Source of the DNA: DATKFM01 sp963810485
GTDB lineage: Bacteria; Pseudomonadota; Alphaproteobacteria; Dongiales; Dongiaceae
Reading direction: 5' to 3'
DNA: 64,000 bases
Assembly: GCA_963810485.1 (NCBI GenBank)
Contig: CAWENQ010000004.1
Span: forward strand, 558,001 to 622,000
Positions 59,436 to 64,000 of the stretch are shown here, piece by piece. The notes beneath the pieces were generated by a model, which was not told where the DNA came from, searched no databases, and was given only the letters and a program-made list of their open reading frames with translations. The stretch's first letter is position 1, and each line of letters opens with the position of its first letter. The position numbers were made by a program, and so were the translations under genes.

Positions 59436-60266
59436 GTGACGACGAACAACGCACTCCTAGAGGCACTTCGCTGGCAAGTCGAGGCCGGCGCCGACGAAGC
59501 CATCGGTCCGTTGCCCGTGGACCGCTATGTCGAGGCAGCCGCGCCGCCGCCCGCGCCGGTGGCCGTCGCGGTTTCAGCGGCACGCCGGCAAGAGCAAGCT
59601 ATCCAGCGGCCTGGGCACGCGGCGCAGGCAGCAGGCGCGCCGGTGCCCGCCACCGCGGCCAGCCTGTCTGCCCGCGGCCTGGCCGGCGCGGCGCGGACGG
59701 TGACGGAACTGGCGGAGGCGCTGTCGGCCTTCGACGGCTGCCCGCTCAAACTCACTGCTACGAATCTGGTGTTTGCCGACGGGAATCCCAGCGCCAAGGT
59801 CATGGTGATCGGTGAGGCGCCCGGCGCCGACGAGGACCGGGCCGGAAAACCCTTCGTGGGCGTCAGCGGCCAGCTTTTGGACCGCATGCTCGGCTGGATC
59901 GGCCTGGACCGGAACAAAGCCTACATCACCAACGTTCTGTTCTGGCGCCCCCCGGGGAACCGGCAGCCGACGCCGGCGGAAATCTCCGCCTGCCTGCCCT
60001 TCGTGGAGCGGCATATCGAGCTGGTGTCACCTGATGTCCTGCTGCTGGTTGGCGGCGCCTCGGCCAAGACCCTGCTGGCCCGCAGCGAAGGCATCACCAA
60101 ATTGAGAGGCAGGTGGTTTCAATATGAAAGTGCCGGAATGTCCCGGCCGATTCCGGCCCTGCCGACCTACCACCCGGCCTTCCTGCTTCGCCAGCCGGCG
60201 CAGAAGCGGGAGGCTTGGCGGGACCTGCTGCTCCTCAGCGAGCGCCTGGGGCAAGCGAAAAGTTAG
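59436..60266 (+). CDS. Uracil-DNA glycosylase, family 4-like, with incomplete Fe-S cysteines
   Basis: A 276-residue glycosylase. The catalytic motif is GEAPGADEDRAGKPFVG, with NVLFWRPPGNRQPT and the C-terminal YHPAFLLRQP. An N-terminal Ala/Pro-rich extension (about 100 residues) precedes the core. Canonical family-4 enzymes hold a 4Fe-4S cluster with four Cys; only two Cys exist here (in DGCPLK and SACLPF), and the KCRPP-type position is Trp. Start GTG at 59436 after GGAG. It acts in base-excision repair of uracil. Confidence 0.82.
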   Translation: MTTNNALLEALRWQVEAGADEAIGPLPVDRYVEAAAPPPAPVAVAVSAARRQEQAIQRPGHAAQAAGAPVPATAASLSARGLAGAARTVTELAEALSAFDGCPLKLTATNLVFADGNPSAKVMVIGEAPGADEDRAGKPFVGVSGQLLDRMLGWIGLDRNKAYITNVLFWRPPGNRQPTPAEISACLPFVERHIELVSPDVLLLVGGASAKTLLARSEGITKLRGRWFQYESAGMSRPIPALPTYHPAFLLRQPAQKREAWRDLLLLSERLGQAKS

Positions 60267-60373
60267 CTTGACATCCCACAGGTAGTGGGTCGAACGTTCA
60301 GGCATACCATCCCTGGTGTTAATCCTTGGATTTGAGGCTTGTCATAGCTGATTTTTATCGGCTAGGAGTCCGC

Positions 60374-61973
60374 ATGCGGGTATTTACGGAATATTTACCA
60401 TATCTATCAAAGGGATGGGCTCCCTCGGTCCGGCGCCTCTGCCTATCACTGGTGGCAGGAGCCATGCTCGGCGCGCAGCCGGTGAAGGCCGAGGATTTCG
60501 GCACCGACGTGACCGCCATCCTCATGCCGCCGATCAAGGACAATGCGGCCCATGTGCCGCGTCCCCTCTCGGCGCCAGATGCCGATCGCTACCGGCGGAT
60601 CTTTTCTCTGCAGGACGACGGCAATTGGCGGGGCGCCGACCGAATGGTCAGCCAGCTGGAAGACCTCCGCCTGCTCGGCCATGTCCTGGCCCACCGCTAC
60701 CTCCATCCCACTAAGTACAAGACTCGCTATGTCGAACTGCGCGACTGGCTCGCCAAGTATGGCGACCTGCCCGGAGGCGCCGCAGATCTATGCGCTGGCC
60801 CTCGGCCGCCAGCCTTCTGGCGCGGCCGCCCCACCGGCGCCGACCGTCACCAAGGTGAAGTTCTATGGCAATCCGGACAGCAGCCGGGAGCCCACCTTCT
60901 TCAATTGGCGCGCCGGCCTGGAATTCTGGCGCAGCGGCAAGATGGAGACGGCCGCCGCTCATTTCGAGAAGGTGGCGACCCGCAAGGGCGGCGATGCCTG
61001 GAGCCGTGCCGCCGGCGCTTTCTGGGCCGCTCGCAGCCACCTGAAGGCCCATCACCCGGAAGAAGTTACGAAATGGCTGAGGGAGGGGGCCAAGTATCCC
61101 CGTACCTTCTATGGCCAACTGTCGCGCCGCGCGCTGGGCATGGATACGGGCCTGCAGTGGGACGTGGCCCCCGTGGAGAAGACCGCCGCGCGCCAGATCC
61201 TGGAGACCCGCGCCGGCGCCCGCGCCCTGGCACTGATTCAGATCGGTGAGTACGACCTCGCGGAAAAGGAGATGCATCAGCTCCTGCAGGGCAAGGGCGG
61301 CAAGGAGCTCGGCCCGGCAATCCTGGCGGTGGCGCAGGCCGCGAACCTGCCGTCGCTCTCCCTGCGCCTCGGCGTTCAATATGAAAACCACTCCGGCCAG
61401 ACCCTGGATCCCGCGATCTATCCCTTGCCCACTTGGGAGCCGCAGAACGGCTTCCTGATCGATCCCGCGCTGCTGTTCGCGCTGATGCGGCAGGAGTCGG
61501 CCTTCAATCCCGAGGCCAAAAGTCACGCGGGCGCATCGGGCCTGATGCAGCTGATGCCGGCGACCGCGGCCGCCATGGACGAGGTCGGCGATCTCCTGGG
61601 TAGCAAGAAGCGCGCCCTGATGGACCCCGAGACCAACCTGACCCTGGCGCAACGTTATGTCCGCGAGCTGTTGGGTCTGAAGATGATCAAGGGCGACCTC
61701 CTGCAGTTCCTCGTCGCCTACAATGCCGGCCCGGGCAACATGCAGAAGTGGCGCGGCCTGACCGGCAATGACCAGGATCCGCTGCTGTTCGTCGAGAGCA
61801 TTCCCGTGTCCGAAACCCGCCACTATGTCGAGCGGGTCCTCACCTACTACTGGATCTACCAGGAGCGGCTGGGCCAGCCGACGACCTCGCTGGACGCGCT
61901 CGCCTCGGGCGCCTGGCCGACCTATACTCCGCCGCCGAAAGCCACGACGGCGGCCAGCAATGTCACGTATTGA
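60374..61973 (+). CDS. Soluble lytic transglycosylase (Slt family), frameshifted
   Basis: Periplasmic lytic transglycosylase. An N-terminal signal region (SVRRLCLSLVAGAMLGAQPV) leads to a helical solenoid and a C-terminal SLT domain with catalytic Glu in ALMRQESAFNPEA, GASGLMQLMPATA and the AYNAGPGN motif. The first frame fails after KYGDLPGG; skipping one G near 60772-60777 continues as APQIYALALGRQ through to 61973. Start ATG at 60374 after TAGGAG. Its stop overlaps the moaB start by 14 bases. The shift is probably technical. Confidence 0.86.
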
Positions 61974-62502
61974 CGAAACCCGGCCCTTCCTGCCGGTCAA
62001 CATCGCCATCCTCACCGTTTCCGATACCCGCGGCGTGGCCGACGACAAATCCGGCCAGACGCTGAACGACCTCGTTACCAAGGACGGCCATCGCGTCGCC
62101 GCCCGCGTCATCGTGCGCGACGATATCGCCGCCATCGTCAGCCAGCTCAATGCCTGGATCGCCGATCCCAGCATCGATGTGGTGATTTCCACCGGCGGCA
62201 CCGGCGTCACCGGGCGCGACGTGACGCCGGAGGCCTTCAAGCAGGTCTATGAGAAGGAGATCGAGGGTTTCGGCGAGCTGTTCCGCTGGCTGAGCTACGA
62301 GAAGATCAAGACCTCCACCATCCAGAGCCGGGCCACCGGCGGCGTGGCCGGCGGTACCTACTTGTTCGCGCTGCCGGGATCGCCCGGTGCTTGCCGCGAC
62401 GGTTGGGAAGGCATCCTGCGCGCTCAGCTCGACAATAGGCACCGCCCCTGCAACCTGGTGGAGCTGATGCCCCGCCTGCAGGAGCATCTGAAGAGCGCCT
62501 AG
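61960..62502 (+). CDS. moaB: Molybdenum cofactor biosynthesis protein B
   Basis: A 180-residue MoaB/MogA-type protein that adenylates molybdopterin. Family motifs are NIAILTVSDTRG, the DVVISTGGTGVTGRDVTPEA block and LFALPGSPGACRDGWEGIL. Start ATG at 61960 lies inside the last codons of slt. It complements mobB-moaD-moaE at the left edge of the window. Confidence 0.92.
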   Translation: MSRIDETRPFLPVNIAILTVSDTRGVADDKSGQTLNDLVTKDGHRVAARVIVRDDIAAIVSQLNAWIADPSIDVVISTGGTGVTGRDVTPEAFKQVYEKEIEGFGELFRWLSYEKIKTSTIQSRATGGVAGGTYLFALPGSPGACRDGWEGILRAQLDNRHRPCNLVELMPRLQEHLKSA

Positions 62503-62506
62503 CCGC

Positions 62507-63583
62507 CTACAATTTCGCCAGGGCGTGGCGGACCACTTTCTTCATCAGCGTCGGCAGCGCGTGGTCGGAGAGCCGGTCCACCTGGCTCCAGACGCCCTTG
62601 GATGCGGCGCCGCCGGCGGCTTTGCCGGCAATCACCATCATCTCGATATCGAAATGCGTGAAGCCATGGCGCACGACGCCATCCAGGAACCGCCAGCGGG
62701 CCTTTGCCGGCGCCGATCCCAGCGCTTCCTCCACGGTCCAGGGATCTTCGCGCCAGGGCGTCGACGGCATCTCCATGAGGCCGCCCAATAGTCCCTCCTC
62801 CGGCCGGCGCTGCAGCAGGATGGCGCCGTCGGGCCGGGTCAGCCAGAACACCACCGCATGCTTCTGCGGCCGGAACGGCTTCGGCGATTTGCGCGGCAGG
62901 GTCTCGGCGATGCCCTGGCGCCGCGCGAGACAAGGCTCCTGCCACGGACAGATTATGCAGCGTGGTTTTCGCGGCGTGCAGATCGTGGCGCCCAGATCCA
63001 TGACCGCCTGAGCATAGTCGCCGGGCCGCTCCGCCGGCGTCAGCGCCGCCGCGAGGCGCCGCAATTCAGGCTTCGCCGCCGGCAGCGGCGTTTCCACCGC
63101 ATGCAGCCGCGCCATCACCCGCTCCACATTGCCGTCCATGACCGTGGCCTGACGGTCGAACGCAATGGCGGCGATGGCGGCCGCCGTGTAGGCGCCGATC
63201 CCCGGCAGTTTCAGCAATGCCTCCTCGCGCTCCGGAAAGCGCCCGCCCAACTCCCGGCTGACCACCTTGGCGCATTTATGAAGATTCCTGGCCCGGGCGT
63301 AGTAGCCCAGGCCCTGCCAAGCATGGAGCACGGCATCCAGATCGGCTCGCGCCAAGTCATGCACCGTGGGCCAGCGCGCCAGAAAGTCCCGGAAGTAGGG
63401 CCCCACGGTGACCACCGTGGTCTGCTGCAGCATGATCTCGCTGAGCCACACGCGGTAAGGCTCGGTCCGCCCGCCCGCCGGCGCGCGCCAGGGCAGGCTG
63501 CGCCGGTGGCGGTCGTACCAAGTCAATAGCAGGGCCGGCAAATTCGCGGTCTTTGTGGCGGTCTTGGCGTGGCGGCGGGACAT
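62507..63583 (-). CDS. mutY: A/G-specific adenine glycosylase
   Basis: A 358-residue base-excision enzyme that removes adenine opposite 8-oxoguanine. Helix-hairpin-helix with LLKLPGIGAYTAAAIAAIAF, catalytic Asp150 in VMDGNVERVMARL, Glu49 in SEIMLQQTTV, a 4Fe-4S cluster (CTPRKPRCIICPWQEPC), and a C-terminal NUDIX-like domain recognising 8-oxoG. Divergent from the dciA/DUF721 gene, as in many alphaproteobacteria. Confidence 0.95.
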   Translation of the reverse strand: MSRRHAKTATKTANLPALLLTWYDRHRRSLPWRAPAGGRTEPYRVWLSEIMLQQTTVVTVGPYFRDFLARWPTVHDLARADLDAVLHAWQGLGYYARARNLHKCAKVVSRELGGRFPEREEALLKLPGIGAYTAAAIAAIAFDRQATVMDGNVERVMARLHAVETPLPAAKPELRRLAAALTPAERPGDYAQAVMDLGATICTPRKPRCIICPWQEPCLARRQGIAETLPRKSPKPFRPQKHAVVFWLTRPDGAILLQRRPEEGLLGGLMEMPSTPWREDPWTVEEALGSAPAKARWRFLDGVVRHGFTHFDIEMMVIAGKAAGGAASKGVWSQVDRLSDHALPTLMKKVVRHALAKL

Positions 63584-63657
63584 GATGGTCTCTAGGATAG
63601 GAACTCCGGTCGTGACAGGCCAGTTTGCCGGCGGCCAAAATCTAACTCCGGGTGCCG

Positions 63658-64000
63658 ATGGCCGAGAACGATACCGACCGTAAGACGAGTGACCGGAGCT
63701 GGCGCACCCAGAGCCTGGGCAGCCTGCTGCCGAAAGTGGCGCGGCCGGTGCTGGGTCGTCACGGACTCGCCGCCGGCGGCATCGTAGCCGACTGGCCGTC
63801 GATCGTTGGCGCGCAATTGGCGGAATGCTGCGTGCCGATGCGGCTGGCCTTCCCCCCGGGCGAGCGATCGGCGGGCACGCTGCATCTGCGGGTACAGGGT
63901 TCGCTGGCGCTGGAGCTGCAGCATCTGGAGCCGGTGGTGTTGGAGCGAATCAACAGTTACTTCGGCTACCGGGCCGTGGTCAGGCTGCGCATCCAGCAGG
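63658..64000 (+). CDS. DciA-like DUF721 protein, N-terminal part
   Basis: The window ends within this gene. ATG at 63658 opens a frame running to the edge. The DUF721 core is seen in GGIVADWPSIVGAQLAECC and the beta strands LHLRVQGSLALELQHL. DciA recruits replicative helicase DnaB in bacteria lacking DnaC. In alphaproteobacteria it is commonly followed by a DsbA-like gene and smc, which would lie beyond the window. Confidence 0.85.
   Translation, partial: MAENDTDRKTSDRSWRTQSLGSLLPKVARPVLGRHGLAAGGIVADWPSIVGAQLAECCVPMRLAFPPGERSAGTLHLRVQGSLALELQHLEPVVLERINSYFGYRAVVRLRIQQ

Noticed and set aside
60268..60292. TTGACA followed by CCCAC-AGGTA-GTGGG upstream of slt as promoter plus operator
   Set aside because: A TTGACA box and a short palindrome exist but no acceptable -10 box lies 16-18 bases downstream.

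Overview
The window is GC-rich chromosomal DNA from an alphaproteobacterium, most likely of the Rhodospirillales type. This rests on gene order and families: mutY divergent from a DciA/DUF721 gene, lgt-midA-pgeF, prs-rplY-pth-ychF, petABC, a DUF1285-NUDIX-CCA operon divergent from moxR-DUF58-DUF4159, an alphaproteobacterial YbjN and a phasin. The genus is not determined. Almost all of it is housekeeping sequence with short gaps. I see no CRISPR array, intact insertion sequence, prophage or rRNA operon; one tRNA gene (Gln, TTG) is present.

Layout. 0-6 kb: end of pgsA, molybdenum-cofactor genes mobB-moaD-moaE, an amidase, a histidine phosphatase with an apparent CTG start, a strong fluoroacetate-dehalogenase candidate and ilvE. 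5.5-8.2 kb: MarR regulator, OmpR-type regulator and sensor kinase. 8-17.5 kb: aldo/keto reductase, MltB lytic transglycosylase, CsaA, phasin, a broken TetR-like gene, YbjN-proC-ybaK, ubiK, and lgt-midA-pgeF followed by a 22-codon membrane ORF. 17.5-20 kb: an MHYT-domain kinase, a possible integrase remnant and a 34-residue basic peptide gene. 20-24.5 kb: prs, rplY, pth, ychF, gst. 24.5-30.5 kb: VOC protein, petABC, trmL-hemF and a methyltransferase. 30.5-40 kb: DUF1285-NUDIX-CCA operon divergent from a MoxR-type envelope cluster containing two very large membrane proteins. 40-46.5 kb: isocitrate-lyase-family enzyme, stand-alone 5'-3' exonuclease, an orphan protein with a degenerate metalloprotease motif, DUF899, sterol desaturase, a chloramphenicol-phosphotransferase-like kinase and a SYLF protein. 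46.7-54 kb: a catabolic island with two DHDPS-family genes, a GntR regulator, a TRAP transporter and an AldA-like aldehyde dehydrogenase. 54-64 kb: small lipoprotein, tRNA-Gln, ispE, TPR protein, ETF-QO, an unusual uracil-DNA glycosylase, Slt, moaB, mutY and dciA.

How parts fit. petABC and ETF-QO feed and use the quinone pool, and the MarR/OmpR pair resembles the PetP/PetR regulators known from Rhodobacter. The 46.7-54 kb island looks like uptake of a carboxylate by TRAP, aldol cleavage to pyruvate plus a short aldehyde, and oxidation of the aldehyde by AldA. A perfect palindrome in front of the GntR gene is its probable operator.

Sequence quality. At least seven genes (mobB, the aldo/keto reductase, the TetR-like gene with two shifts, the VOC gene, hemF, probably the exonuclease, and slt) are interrupted by single-base frameshifts although the downstream frame continues the family sequence. 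Most look like one surplus base. Because essential-type genes such as hemF are hit, uncorrected sequencing or assembly indels are more likely than true pseudogenes.
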